A stretch of 64,000 nucleotides of DNA from Mucilaginibacter mallensis. GTDB taxonomy: Bacteria; Bacteroidota; Bacteroidia; Sphingobacteriales; Sphingobacteriaceae. Shown here in pieces: positions 10,877 to 20,916 of the stretch (within the stretch, counting starts at the first letter, position 1; each line of letters begins with the position of its first letter). Made by a program: the position numbers and the translations under genes. The stretch is from contig NZ_LT629740.1 of assembly GCF_900105165.1 (NCBI RefSeq), forward strand, positions 1,178,001-1,242,000. The letters run 5' to 3'. The notes beneath the pieces were generated by a model that saw only the letters and a program-made list of their open reading frames with translations, was not told the DNA's origin and searched no databases.

Positions 10877-11148
10877 TTCAGTAGTTAGCTTCAACAAAAT
10901 ATTAGCTTATGAAGGTGAGCCTACGTCGGTTAAACTATGACCGGGCAAGAAAAGAGCTACTTTCATCCAACGTTAGCTTTTGAATAAGCGGCTTCATGGG
11001 TTGATAGTATTTTATATTTTTTGTTATAAGTTAATATTTTTTAATCTTTTTTATTAAAATAGTTTATTTTTTTGATATGAAAGTATAGCATGCCCAAACG
11101 AGAAGCGATTATCATAGTGCTTTAACAAACGAAACTAATCTAGTTGAT

Positions 11149-12531
11149 ATGGCTATAGTGCCTGCTCTAAAAACGTCAAAACAACTCCCTTCAGAAGAAG
11201 AAATAATAAACACCAGATTTATTATTCTCATCAGTATGGTGGCCGCATTAGGTGGTCTCTTATTTGGGTTTGATACAGCTATTATTTCAGGTGCTATACC
11301 CTATATTACGCCTTATTTTAGACTGGATGGGTATTCATTAGGCTGGGCGGTTAGTTCAATACTGATTGGTTGCGCTGTGGGTGCAATGATGGCAGGGCTA
11401 CTGGCTGATAAATATGGGAGGCGTTTAACGCTCATTATATGTGCTGTATTGTTCGCCCTTTCTGGTCTGGGATCTGGTTTAGCATCAAATTTTACTTTAT
11501 TCGTCCTCTTTCGTTTGATCGGAGGGCTGGGTGTAGGTGCAGCTGCAATGATTTCCCCAATGTATATTGCTGAAACCGCACCTGCTTCATTACGTGGGAC
11601 ATTGGTAGCATTATACCAGTTGGCTATTGTTCTTGGCATATTGCTGGCCTATTTTTCCAATTATCTTTTTGAAGGGGCTGGTGAGAACAACTGGCGATAT
11701 ATGTTTATATCACAACTTGTTCCTTCTTTTTTATTCCTGGTAATGTTATTATTTGTCCCTGAAACACCGCGTTGGCTGGTTAAAAAAGGTTTTAAGCAGG
11801 AAGCATTATTAATATTGACAAAAATATCAGGTAGTGTAGCCGCTAATCAGGAAATCGAGGAAATTGATAACACTTTTAAACGCGAAAAAGATTCAGGTTT
11901 AAAACTATTATTTAGTAAGACTTATCGCCCTGTATTATTCATCGGTATATTAATCGCAGTTTTCCAGCAAGTAACCGGCATTAATTCCATCCTTTATTAT
12001 GCGCCCGTTATATTTAAAGAAACAGGTTTGAGCACGGCATCTTCTTTATTGCAAACTATCGGTATAGGTGTTGTGAACGTGATAGCAACTTTTATTGCTA
12101 TCGGCCTGGTGGATAAGGTAGGCAGGAAAAAATTCTTGTTAAGTGGAAGCTTAATAATGGGTATGTCTTTAATGGCTATTGCATTCTGTTTTCACTTCCG
12201 GTATTTTGATAATTATGTTGTGCTCGGGTTTATGTTGCTATATGTAGGAGCATTCGGATGTACACTTGGCGCCGTTACGTGGGTATACCTTTCTGAAATT
12301 TTTCCAAACCAGGTACGGGGTATCGCAATGTCGGTTGCAACGCTTGCTTTATGGCTTGCTGATTTTGTAGTCACCTACACGTTTCCTGTAATGACCCGCC
12401 AGCTAGGCACCTCAAATACGCTGTTTTGTTATGCTGTATTTTGTTTGATCGCTTTTATATATATGATTTTTAAAGTACCGGAAACTAAAGGCAGATCATT
12501 GGAAGAAATAGAATCCATTTTTATTAAATAA
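11149..12531 (+). CDS. MFS sugar porter (XylE/AraE-like)
   Basis: Inner-membrane proton/sugar symporter of the sugar porter family, expected to import a monosaccharide such as xylose or arabinose. Twelve hydrophobic segments are visible and the family signatures are present: GGLLFGFDTAIISGA in TM1, DKYGRR in the first cytoplasmic loop, VPETPRWL after TM6, a QQVTGINSILYYAP motif in TM7, DKVGRKK in the second repeat, and PETKGRSLEEIE at the C-terminus. The length of 460 aa is standard. It is followed after 5 bases by a PhyH dioxygenase gene and then a sugar isomerase gene, so the cargo is probably processed by those enzymes. A second, similar porter lies at 39.5 kb. Confidence 0.9.
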   Translation: MAIVPALKTSKQLPSEEEIINTRFIILISMVAALGGLLFGFDTAIISGAIPYITPYFRLDGYSLGWAVSSILIGCAVGAMMAGLLADKYGRRLTLIICAVLFALSGLGSGLASNFTLFVLFRLIGGLGVGAAAMISPMYIAETAPASLRGTLVALYQLAIVLGILLAYFSNYLFEGAGENNWRYMFISQLVPSFLFLVMLLFVPETPRWLVKKGFKQEALLILTKISGSVAANQEIEEIDNTFKREKDSGLKLLFSKTYRPVLFIGILIAVFQQVTGINSILYYAPVIFKETGLSTASSLLQTIGIGVVNVIATFIAIGLVDKVGRKKFLLSGSLIMGMSLMAIAFCFHFRYFDNYVVLGFMLLYVGAFGCTLGAVTWVYLSEIFPNQVRGIAMSVATLALWLADFVVTYTFPVMTRQLGTSNTLFCYAVFCLIAFIYMIFKVPETKGRSLEEIESIFIK

Positions 12532-12536
12532 TTAAA

Positions 12537-13424
12537 ATGATTGTCATGAATTTTGAATATGCGTATATAAAGGGTGCAAAGGTATCGCCCGGCAACATCA
12601 GTTTTTACAAAGAATATGGTTACCTGGTTGCTGAACAGTTGCTGACAGATGACGAAATTAATGAATTGAGAATAGAAACTGCAGAAATATTCAGGGGAAG
12701 CCGCGGGCATGTGGAGGGGATGGTAGATCCGGGCGACTTAACGAACGATGAGATACTTAAAAAGTATGTAGCGATACATTTTCCACATAAAATATCAGAG
12801 GTGATTAAAGCATATCTAAATCACGAAAGGGTAATTGATGTGCTTACAAAAATTGTAAGCCCTAATGTGAAATGTATGCAATCCATGTTGTTTGTGAAAG
12901 CCCCGGGTAAGGCAGGCCAGGCCTGGCACCAGGATGAATACTACATTCCTACCAGGGATAAGTCATTAATAGGCGTCTGGATTGCGATTGATAACGCTAC
13001 CATTGACAATGGTTGTTTATGGCTCATTCCGGGATCAAACAAACTCGGCTATATCATGAAAAGGGTGCCCAATAGCAACGATGAATATGCTGATGTGGAT
13101 ACGGTCGACGTATCAGGTTTTGCAAAGGAAAATATTATCCCGGTTGAAGTTAAAAAGGGTTCAGTTGTTTTTTTTAATGGATACACCCTGCATAGTTCTC
13201 TAAAAAATAAGACTACGGATAGTTTTCGTACGGCATTGGTTAATCACTACATGAGCGCAGAATCAATGTTGCCATGGGATCAGGACGGAAAATTTGAACC
13301 GACAGAGGATCTAAGAGATATTATGATAGTTTCCGGCGAAGATCCTTATGCTTATAAAGGCATCTCAGATATGAACAAGCCCTACTTAAGGCCAGAAACA
13401 TTGAAAATTAAAACAGAGTTATAA
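12537..13424 (+). CDS. Phytanoyl-CoA dioxygenase (PhyH) family protein
   Basis: A non-haem Fe(II)/2-oxoglutarate-dependent oxygenase of the PhyH family, cytoplasmic (no signal peptide). The metal triad is complete: H131 and D133 in WHQDEYY, H219 in YTLHSS; R231 in SFRTALVNHY is positioned to bind 2-oxoglutarate. It is 295 aa, usual for the family. The ATG is 5 bases after the sugar porter stop and the next gene starts 5 bases after its own stop, so the three are tightly coupled. A second in-frame ATG at 12546 is also possible. PhyH members hydroxylate very varied small molecules; context suggests a sugar or sugar derivative as substrate, which is inference only. Confidence 0.82.
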   Translation: MIVMNFEYAYIKGAKVSPGNISFYKEYGYLVAEQLLTDDEINELRIETAEIFRGSRGHVEGMVDPGDLTNDEILKKYVAIHFPHKISEVIKAYLNHERVIDVLTKIVSPNVKCMQSMLFVKAPGKAGQAWHQDEYYIPTRDKSLIGVWIAIDNATIDNGCLWLIPGSNKLGYIMKRVPNSNDEYADVDTVDVSGFAKENIIPVEVKKGSVVFFNGYTLHSSLKNKTTDSFRTALVNHYMSAESMLPWDQDGKFEPTEDLRDIMIVSGEDPYAYKGISDMNKPYLRPETLKIKTEL

Positions 13425-13429
13425 CTTAT

Positions 13430-14245
13430 ATGGAATTGAAGTTTTTTTGCCCACGTTGGGGATGCGAAAATATAAAGCCGGAGGAGTTCTTCAAACTAGC
13501 TAAATTACAAGGATATGATGGCATAGAATATGCCATTCAAAGCAATTTACCTAGCTCAATAATTGATGAGATCTTTAACATAGCTGCGAAAGAAGATATG
13601 TTGTTAATAGCCCAACATTACGACACTAACGAGGCAGACTACCACAAGCATTATGATGCCTATAACGCGTGGCTGTGGAAAATGAATGGCTACAAACCGT
13701 TTATAATTAATTCGCAGACCGGTAAAGATTTTTTCACTTTTGAAGAGAACACAGCTTTGATTAACGCAGCAAAGAAATTCTCACAAGATACCGGTATTAA
13801 AGTGTATCATGAAACCCATCGGAATAAGTTCTCATTTGCTGCACATATTACAAAAGAATACCTCCAAAAGATGCCTGATTTACGAATTACACTGGATGCA
13901 TCTCATTGGGTCTGCGTAGCTGAGTCGTTTTTAGAAGATCAGCAGGGTGCTATGCAATTGGCTATTGAAAGAACAGAACATATTCATGCCAGAGTAGGCT
14001 ATGAAGAAGGCCCACAGGTGCCTGATCCACGTGTTCCTGAATGGCAGTATGCACTAAATAGGCATTTAAACTGGTGGGACAAGGTAGCGGAACGTAAAAA
14101 ACTTGAAGGTGCAGTATTAACCATAACACCTGAGTTTGGGCCATTTCCTTATATGGTTTCATTGCCGTTTACTCAGCAACCTATTACTAATCAATGGGAA
14201 GTAAATGCATATATGATGCAGCTATTAAAAGAAAGATACAGTTAA
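13430..14245 (+). CDS. Sugar (phosphate) isomerase/epimerase family TIM barrel
   Basis: A xylose isomerase-like TIM-barrel protein (AP endonuclease family 2 fold), 271 aa, without signal peptide. The metal-binding residues expected of the fold are visible: Glu in VYHETHRNK (about residue 129), Asp and His in TLDASHW (about 152-155), His in HIHARVG and Glu in ITPEFGP near 228. Members isomerise, epimerise or dehydrate sugars and inositols. It starts 5 bases after the PhyH gene and precedes two GH120-like genes, so it may act on the imported sugar or on the PhyH product. No specific reaction can be assigned. Confidence 0.75.
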   Translation: MELKFFCPRWGCENIKPEEFFKLAKLQGYDGIEYAIQSNLPSSIIDEIFNIAAKEDMLLIAQHYDTNEADYHKHYDAYNAWLWKMNGYKPFIINSQTGKDFFTFEENTALINAAKKFSQDTGIKVYHETHRNKFSFAAHITKEYLQKMPDLRITLDASHWVCVAESFLEDQQGAMQLAIERTEHIHARVGYEEGPQVPDPRVPEWQYALNRHLNWWDKVAERKKLEGAVLTITPEFGPFPYMVSLPFTQQPITNQWEVNAYMMQLLKERYS

Positions 14246-14296
14246 TGATCATGGTGCATAAATTGGTGTTTAAAAGGAAATTATACTCAAAATAAG

Positions 14297-16123
14297 ATGA
14301 TATTGATGAAGCTTAAATTGCTGATTTTATTGGTATTGACAACTTTAGTTGTCTCTGCTAAAGAATATCATGTATCTGTAAATGGGAGCGATGCAAATAA
14401 TGGCAGCATCTCAAAACCATTTAGAACAATTTCGGCAGCTGCAAAAATGGCCATGCCCGGAGATGTGATCATTGTACATGCCGGTGTTTATAGGGAGCAG
14501 GTTGCACCGCCCCGTGGTGGCAACTCGGAGAAAGAACGAATTTGGTATAGAGCTGCTAAGGGCGAAAAAGTTGAAGTGAAGGGCTCTGAAATAATCAAAG
14601 GTTGGAAAAGATTAGGCACATCTATATGGCAGGTTACGATACCCAATAGTTTCTTTGGAAAATTTAATCCATACCGCGATACAATTCATGGCGACTGGCT
14701 TGAAAAAGGAAGTTGGTGCCATACCGGCGAAGTGTACTTGAACGGAACCCCCTTAATAGAAACTAACAAGATAAAGCAACTGGATTCAGCCACCATCAAA
14801 GCTCCACATTGGTATTGCAAGGTTGATGAAAAGAATACAGTGATTTGGGCTGATTTTTTTGATGTGGATCCCAATGAAAAAATGGTTGAGATCAATGTTC
14901 GGCAAGCCGTATTCTATCCATCGCAAACGGGTATCAACTATATTAGAATTTCAGGTTTTGTGATGAGCCAGGCCGCTACCCCATGGGCACCTCCAACGGC
15001 CGAACAGATTGGTTTAATTGGAACACACTGGAGTAAAGGCTGGATAATTGAAAATAATGATATCAGCTATTCAAAATGTGTTGGTATTACACTTGGTAAA
15101 TATGGCGATGAATGGGATAATAAGTCAGAATCGGTAGAAGGCTTCACCAAAACAACGGAACGGGCACTCGATCATTCATGGAATAAAGAACATATTGGGA
15201 GTCATTTGGTAAGAAACAATCAAATCAGCCATTGCGGCCAGGCAGGTATTGCAGGCAGCCTGGGGGTAGTTTTCAGCACCATCTCCGGAAATTCTATCCA
15301 TGATATTGCTGACCAAAAACTATTTTGGGGTTATGAAATGGCCGGAATAAAACTACATGCCGCTATTGATGTTGAAATAAGCCACAATCATATATACCGT
15401 ACAGAAGGTGGAATATGGCTCGACTGGATGGCACAGGGAACCCGTGTAACAAAAAACTTTTTGCACGATAACCATGTACAGGATTTTTCTTTGGAAGTGG
15501 ATCATGGGCCAGTATTGGTGGATAATAATTTATTTCTTTCGCCGCAACAAGCACAAGTGAGGTTATCGCAAGGGGTAGCATTTGTACACAATCTTATTGC
15601 TTGGAAACTTTGGGAAACTAATGATGCCGATCCACGATTAACGCCTTTTCTGAAACCACATTCAACTGCAATTGCCGGTTTTCATAATAACCCCTGTGGT
15701 GATACACGGTTTTACAATAATGTGTTTTTAGGAAGAACAGATCTGTCGCCTTACAATAATGCAGTATTGCCGGTGCAAATGGAGGGCAATGTGTATTTGA
15801 TGGATGCCCATCCCTCAAAATATGAGCAACAACCTGTACAGAAACCGGACTATAACCCAGCTATTGAAGTAGAAGAAAAAAATGAGAAATGGTATCTTAC
15901 TATGAACTTAGAAAAGTCATGGTCAGACAAAATAAAACCCAAACTGATTACCAGTAAATTGCTTGGAACAGCAGTGGTTTCCGAACAATCGTTTGACGAC
16001 ATTACTGGCAATACTATTCTTTTCAATACTGATTATTGGGGAATAGAAAGAGACACTAAGAGTCCTTGTGCCGGGCCTTTTGAAATCAAAGAAAATGAGC
16101 GTCAACGAATAAGAGTATGGTAA
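14297..16123 (+). CDS. GH120-like beta-xylosidase, right-handed beta-helix (copy 1)
   Basis: A secreted right-handed parallel beta-helix protein resembling GH120 beta-xylosidases (type member XylC of Thermoanaerobacterium). Signal peptide residues 1-21 (ending LVVSA). The match to that family, recalled from memory, runs along the whole protein: YHVSVNGSDANNGS at the start, IPNSFFGKFNPY, QAATPWAPPTAEQ, THWSKGWIIENN and AGIKLHAAIDVEI. D376 in IWLDWMAQG and E400 in SLEVDHGP correspond to the nucleophile and acid/base described for XylC. It is 608 aa, close to the family norm of about 640. It is followed 192 bases later by a paralogue. The name GH120 is a confident inference; alternatives are other beta-helix glycan enzymes. 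Confidence 0.8.
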   Translation: MILMKLKLLILLVLTTLVVSAKEYHVSVNGSDANNGSISKPFRTISAAAKMAMPGDVIIVHAGVYREQVAPPRGGNSEKERIWYRAAKGEKVEVKGSEIIKGWKRLGTSIWQVTIPNSFFGKFNPYRDTIHGDWLEKGSWCHTGEVYLNGTPLIETNKIKQLDSATIKAPHWYCKVDEKNTVIWADFFDVDPNEKMVEINVRQAVFYPSQTGINYIRISGFVMSQAATPWAPPTAEQIGLIGTHWSKGWIIENNDISYSKCVGITLGKYGDEWDNKSESVEGFTKTTERALDHSWNKEHIGSHLVRNNQISHCGQAGIAGSLGVVFSTISGNSIHDIADQKLFWGYEMAGIKLHAAIDVEISHNHIYRTEGGIWLDWMAQGTRVTKNFLHDNHVQDFSLEVDHGPVLVDNNLFLSPQQAQVRLSQGVAFVHNLIAWKLWETNDADPRLTPFLKPHSTAIAGFHNNPCGDTRFYNNVFLGRTDLSPYNNAVLPVQMEGNVYLMDAHPSKYEQQPVQKPDYNPAIEVEEKNEKWYLTMNLEKSWSDKIKPKLITSKLLGTAVVSEQSFDDITGNTILFNTDYWGIERDTKSPCAGPFEIKENERQRIRVW

Positions 16124-16315
16124 AAACAGCATCGAAAAGTTACTGTCGGCATCTGAGGATTTTGGACTGCATAACCCAATAGCTAAGCTAAGGTGTCCGC
16201 AAAAAACATTGCAGTAATGATTTATAGAATAAAAAATTTAGCATTAACTTAAATAAGAGAAATGGAAACTAATGTAATCTCATTGTATTTGAAAAGAATT
16301 ATATGCAAAAACAAG

Positions 16316-18226
16316 ATGGTATTGATGAAGTTTAAATTGCTGATTTTATTGGTATTTACAACTTTAGTTGTCTCTGCTAAGGAATATCATGTATCGGTAA
16401 ATGGGAGCGATGCAAATGATGGAAGCGCGTCAAAGCCATTTAAAACTATATCAGCTGCCGCAAATGTGGCCATGCCGGGCGATGTGATCACGGTTCATGC
16501 AGGCGTATACCGGGAGCAGATTACGCCTCCCCGTGGTGGCAATTCAGAACTGGAGCGGATCATTTACCAGGCAGCCAAAGGAGAGAAGGTTGAGATTAAA
16601 GGTTCGGAAATAATCAAAGGCTGGCAAAAAATCGGTAATGATACCTGGATGGTAAAAATACCGAATAGTTTTTTTGGGAAATTTAATCCCTACAGCGATT
16701 TAATCCGGGGCGATTGGTATTATTCTCCCAAAGGCTGTCACTATCATACCGGGGCAGTGTATCTGAATGGGGACTGGTTGATGGAGGCCATTAAACAGGA
16801 TGATGTGATGAAAGCAGCAGACGAAAAAAAGCCACTTTGGTTTGCAACTGTTGATTCAACCTCAACAACAATATGGGCACAGTTTAAAAATGTGGACCCT
16901 AACAAAGAAACCGTTGAGATCAATGTACGGCAAACTGTTTTTTATCCCGATAAACCATTTATTAATTACATCACGGTTCGCGGTTTTACCATGCAGCAAG
17001 CCGCTACTAATTGGGCACCACCTACAGCTGCGCAAATGGGACTTGTTGGCACACACTGGAGTAAAGGATGGATTATTGAGAATAATATAATCCAATACTC
17101 AAAATGCGTGGGCATTGCATTGGGTAAATACGGCGATAAGTGGGATAATAACAATACCGAATCGGCACTGGGGTATGTAGGCACCATTAACCGGGCATTG
17201 GCATTTGGATGGAATAAAGGCACTGTTGGAGGGCATATTGTTCGCAATAACACCATTGCATATTGTGAGCAGGGAGGTGTAGTAGGTAGTATGGGCTGTT
17301 CATTTAGCATTGTTGAAGGCAATACTATTCATGATATCCATGTGCGAAGGTTATTCAGTGGTGCTGAAATGGCCGGCATTAAATTTCATGGGGCTGTTGA
17401 TGTGCAGATCCGTAACAACCATATCTACCACAATGTTTTGGGGATTTGGCTTGATTGGATGGCACAGGGAGTACAAATAAAAAATAACCTGATGGACGAC
17501 AACGAACAGGATGTTTTTTTAGAAGTAGATCATGGGCCGATGTTAATTAGTAACAATATATTACTTTCAAAAAATAGCTTGTACATGAACTCCAGTGGCG
17601 CGGCATTCGTGCATAACATATTTGGGGGTAAGATAAACGTGATTTCTTACGACAACAGGTTGACGCCCTATCTGAAACCACATTCAACTTTTGTTGCCGG
17701 GTTACATGACAATCCTGGTGGCGATATTCATTTTATAAATAATTTATTTGTGAACGGGGGCGATGCAGGAGAATATAAGAAAGCCATATTACCGGTGATC
17801 TTCGATGGGAATGTTTATGTGAAGGGTGCTGTCAGGGCAGTATCAGGAGATAAAAAAAGGAGCTTTGGAGAAATAAGTCCAGAAGCAAAAGAGAAACTAA
17901 AAAATGTGCCGGACAAAGATGCCGTGGAAACAAATTTTTTGGCAGAGGAAAATTTTGATGCCAGTGCAAAGTTGGTAACGGAAAACGAAAAAATGTATCT
18001 CGAAATAGCCTTGGACAAAAATTGGCTAATCAAGCAAAAAAGAAAATTGGTGACAAGCCAACTGTTAGGTAAAGCCATCATTCCCGATTTACCGTTCGAG
18101 AATACAGATGGCTCTCAGCTAAGGATTGAAAAGGATTATTCTGGCCAGAAACGAAACGTTCTCAATCCGTCTCCGGGGCCATTTGAAATAGTGAAAAGTG
18201 GAAGGCAACAAATAAGAGTATGGTAA
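16316..18226 (+). CDS. GH120-like beta-xylosidase, right-handed beta-helix (copy 2)
   Basis: Close paralogue of the preceding gene with the same layout: signal peptide, YHVSVNGSDANDGS, IPNSFFGKFNPY, QAATNWAPPTAAQ, WSKGWIIENN. The putative nucleophile D380 (IWLDWMAQG) and acid/base E403 (FLEVDHGP) are kept. The reading frame is open to 16262, but the ATG at 16316 aligns with the start of copy 1 (both begin M-x-LMK-x-KLLILLV), so it is preferred; this gives 636 aa. The C-terminal tails also match (QQIRVW versus QRIRVW). The two copies are an evident tandem duplication that has diverged mostly in the central insert and near residues 500-560. They may differ in substrate or act on different linkages. 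Confidence 0.8.
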   Translation: MVLMKFKLLILLVFTTLVVSAKEYHVSVNGSDANDGSASKPFKTISAAANVAMPGDVITVHAGVYREQITPPRGGNSELERIIYQAAKGEKVEIKGSEIIKGWQKIGNDTWMVKIPNSFFGKFNPYSDLIRGDWYYSPKGCHYHTGAVYLNGDWLMEAIKQDDVMKAADEKKPLWFATVDSTSTTIWAQFKNVDPNKETVEINVRQTVFYPDKPFINYITVRGFTMQQAATNWAPPTAAQMGLVGTHWSKGWIIENNIIQYSKCVGIALGKYGDKWDNNNTESALGYVGTINRALAFGWNKGTVGGHIVRNNTIAYCEQGGVVGSMGCSFSIVEGNTIHDIHVRRLFSGAEMAGIKFHGAVDVQIRNNHIYHNVLGIWLDWMAQGVQIKNNLMDDNEQDVFLEVDHGPMLISNNILLSKNSLYMNSSGAAFVHNIFGGKINVISYDNRLTPYLKPHSTFVAGLHDNPGGDIHFINNLFVNGGDAGEYKKAILPVIFDGNVYVKGAVRAVSGDKKRSFGEISPEAKEKLKNVPDKDAVETNFLAEENFDASAKLVTENEKMYLEIALDKNWLIKQKRKLVTSQLLGKAIIPDLPFENTDGSQLRIEKDYSGQKRNVLNPSPGPFEIVKSGRQQIRVW

Positions 18227-18429
18227 AACATGGCTGATATGCTCTGCCGGCCTACGGAGATATTCAGGTATTGCCAAAGGGGTAGTCAAATCAGCATTGA
18301 AGCATTACATTCTGGTAATATAAATTTCGAGTTGGTTCTTCCTGCAATTGATACGGGTGAGAAAATTTGATCAAAGAGGTAGCGACACTATAAAAAACGA
18401 TATTAATTAAACAATAAATAATTATTTGA

Positions 18430-20760
18430 ATGCTTTCAAACTTAAAAATATATATGCTGGCCTTAACACTTGCTATGTTAGTAGCAGGGCCGGCCATGGC
18501 ACAAGTACAGCCTGATTTGGCAAAAACGTTACTAAGGGAGTTAAATGGTAGTATGCACTTTAGTACCAGGGCGTACCAGGGTACCAGCCTGATTGGGCAA
18601 CAGGAGTTCAAACAAAGTAAAATAAAAACCAATAATAATGTTTGGCAACTGCAATTGAATGAAGAACCTGTAATCAACCATCCGGAAGCAAGGGATATAA
18701 CAGCCAATATTGTGCTGACTCATGGTGAAGCCAGCTCTACGGCAATTGGGGTTTCCTTTAATTTTGGCAATTGGAACCGTGATAATTATGTAATGGTACC
18801 TGCCAGTATATATAATGGAAATCGTTATCACAGTATTGGAGACGGATATGCTCCAGTATATACAAAGGATATGTATTACAATCCTAAGGTCCCGCTGACC
18901 ATTTCCAATAATCCGAGATTGGCGATAGAAAAGGGAAAAGCTTCTGTGATCGAATTACAAACCAGTAACGCTGCTACCCCGGCCATGTGTTTTTTTTCTC
19001 CTGCTAAAAAAGAAGGATTTATTATTTTAACTGATCAGCAGTCTAAATGGGGCAATAATGGAATGACCATTGCGGAAAATGCTGCGCAGGATAGCTGTAC
19101 TTTTTCTATTTCAGCACCTGCGGTTCGAAAACTGGCTCCCGGCTTTGGTGATTTTCATCCGAGCGGTGATAAAGCGCCAGATTGGAAAGAAGGCGATGAA
19201 CTAGCTTTAAAATTCAGGATCTATGTGTTTGCTGCAAAGGATATCCCCGATTTGCTTACCAGGTTTATGGGGGTAAGAAAAGCTTTTACCGGCCCTAATC
19301 ATCCGCGAAATATATTGCCTATGAGTGAGCTAACAAGGCTTGCAACAAATATTTGCAGTAACAATTTTGTAACTGTACCTGCTGGTAGTTACTACCTCCC
19401 CGAAAATAACAAAGATTTTCAATTGGGATGGGTTAGCGGCATGATGAATAGTTACCCTATGCTGGCATTAAATAATGCAAAAGAACGCCAAAGGGTTGCT
19501 GCTGAGCTTGATTTTGTGGTGAATAAGCTACAAGGAAAGAGTGGTTATTTTTATGGAGGTATAACAGCTGATGGGGAATTACGGTTGGATAAAATGAGTC
19601 CCGATTTTTCTGAACCACAGGCAATGGTTCGCAAAAATGCTGACGCGCTACTATGGTTAATGAAGCATATGATGCTTTTTAAAGCGCAGGGTTATGGTAA
19701 CATGATAAAACCAGAATGGGAAAATGCTGCAAAACGGTTAGCAGCCGCTTTTGCACATACCTGGAAAGAACACGGAGAATTTGGCCAGTATATAGCACCT
19801 GAAACCGGCGAGATCGCCGTATATAATTCTACAGCAGGAGCTATTGCAACGGCCGGATTAGCTATTGCATCAGACTACTTTAAACAATCTGAATGGTTGC
19901 AGATTGCTAAGGAATCAGCTAATTTTTATTATAGCCGTGATGTAGTGAAACAAGGGCTTACCGGTGGCGATTGTGGTGATATTTCAATGGATGCCAACTC
20001 TGAATCAGCTTTTGGCTTTATGGAATCGCTGATGGCATTATACAATTATACCGGTGATAAAAGCTGGTTGGACAAAGCAAAAGTAGAGGCAGCGCTTTGC
20101 TCAACCTGGGCACTCTCTTATGATCCGGTATTCCCGGCAAACAGCCAGATCGGTAAACTGCAATGCCATATGGCCGGTGCCGTATGGGCAAGCATACAAA
20201 ACAAGCATGCGGCACCTGGGATATGTTGCGCATCAGGCGATTATTTGTTTAAACTGTTCCGCGCAACCGGGGATGTAAAATACGCAGACCTTATCCGGGA
20301 TATTCAGCATGCACAGGCAGAGGCTGTAAATATTCCACCGGGACATATCACCACAAACAACCTGGTTGGTTCCACTATGGAGCGGATCCAGCCAAGTGAT
20401 GCAGAGGGAAAAGGCAGTGTCGGTAATTTTATTAATACCCGCAACTCCTGGACTGAGACCGACGGTATGTTGATGGCATTGGAACTGCCTGGTATTTATG
20501 TACAGACGGATAAAAAGGAAATAACCGTTTTCGATCATGTAGAAGCTAAGCTGATCAGCGATAAGGGAAAACAAATGTTAATTGAAGTAAAGAACCCCAC
20601 TTCGTTTGATGCGGATGTTGCTGTATTTGCTGAAAAAGCGGCGCAGGCACAAAAACCACTTGGCTATACGGCTTTTGTAAAATGGCCGAAATTTGCAATT
20701 AAAGCCGGGCAGACCAGTCGCTTGTTGATTGGTGCAGACGGAAGTATTATAGCGCAGTAG
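18430..20760 (+). CDS. Secreted protein, probable (alpha/alpha)6-barrel glycosidase, family not recognised
   Basis: A 776-aa exported protein (signal peptide ending GPAMAQ at residue 25). The first ~270 residues are rich in beta strands (a likely beta-sandwich), and from about 290 the pattern is helical hairpins with conserved aromatic and acidic residues (GYFYGGITADGEL, GGDCGDISMDANSESAFGF, GDKSWLDKAKVEA, CCASGDYLFKLFRATGD), as in six-hairpin glycosidases and lyases. A short beta domain closes the protein. I cannot name the family or catalytic residues. It ends the plus-strand block of glycan enzymes and lies 203 bases after GH120 copy 2. It probably acts on the same polysaccharide. Confidence 0.6.
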   Translation: MLSNLKIYMLALTLAMLVAGPAMAQVQPDLAKTLLRELNGSMHFSTRAYQGTSLIGQQEFKQSKIKTNNNVWQLQLNEEPVINHPEARDITANIVLTHGEASSTAIGVSFNFGNWNRDNYVMVPASIYNGNRYHSIGDGYAPVYTKDMYYNPKVPLTISNNPRLAIEKGKASVIELQTSNAATPAMCFFSPAKKEGFIILTDQQSKWGNNGMTIAENAAQDSCTFSISAPAVRKLAPGFGDFHPSGDKAPDWKEGDELALKFRIYVFAAKDIPDLLTRFMGVRKAFTGPNHPRNILPMSELTRLATNICSNNFVTVPAGSYYLPENNKDFQLGWVSGMMNSYPMLALNNAKERQRVAAELDFVVNKLQGKSGYFYGGITADGELRLDKMSPDFSEPQAMVRKNADALLWLMKHMMLFKAQGYGNMIKPEWENAAKRLAAAFAHTWKEHGEFGQYIAPETGEIAVYNSTAGAIATAGLAIASDYFKQSEWLQIAKESANFYYSRDVVKQGLTGGDCGDISMDANSESAFGFMESLMALYNYTGDKSWLDKAKVEAALCSTWALSYDPVFPANSQIGKLQCHMAGAVWASIQNKHAAPGICCASGDYLFKLFRATGDVKYADLIRDIQHAQAEAVNIPPGHITTNNLVGSTMERIQPSDAEGKGSVGNFINTRNSWTETDGMLMALELPGIYVQTDKKEITVFDHVEAKLISDKGKQMLIEVKNPTSFDADVAVFAEKAAQAQKPLGYTAFVKWPKFAIKAGQTSRLLIGADGSIIAQ

Positions 20761-20916
20761 TTTTATTTTAAGCGTCAATATCTTGCAATGGTTAACTAAT
20801 CCTACCGGTGAAAAGGGCGGAAGATAGTGGTATATACCATCCGGGGTTTAGATGTATTCAAGATAACTAGTTAAAACGCTTGGCATATTTAGGAATATAT
20901 TAATTGCAGTTGGTTA

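Noticed and set aside
10877..11148. Gap searched for tRNA, riboswitch or small gene
   Set aside because: Only AT-rich sequence with poly-T stretches; no cloverleaf, aptamer-like pattern or convincing open frame.
18230..18370. A 46-codon open frame (C-terminal NINFELVLPAIDTGEKI) in the gap after GH120 copy 2
   Set aside because: It resembles the tail of a glycosidase beta domain but is too short, with no upstream homology or family match that I can support.
18291..18707. 138-codon minus-strand open frame overlapping the start of the 776-aa gene
   Set aside because: It is antisense to the signal peptide and first domain of a clearly coding gene and shows no domain.
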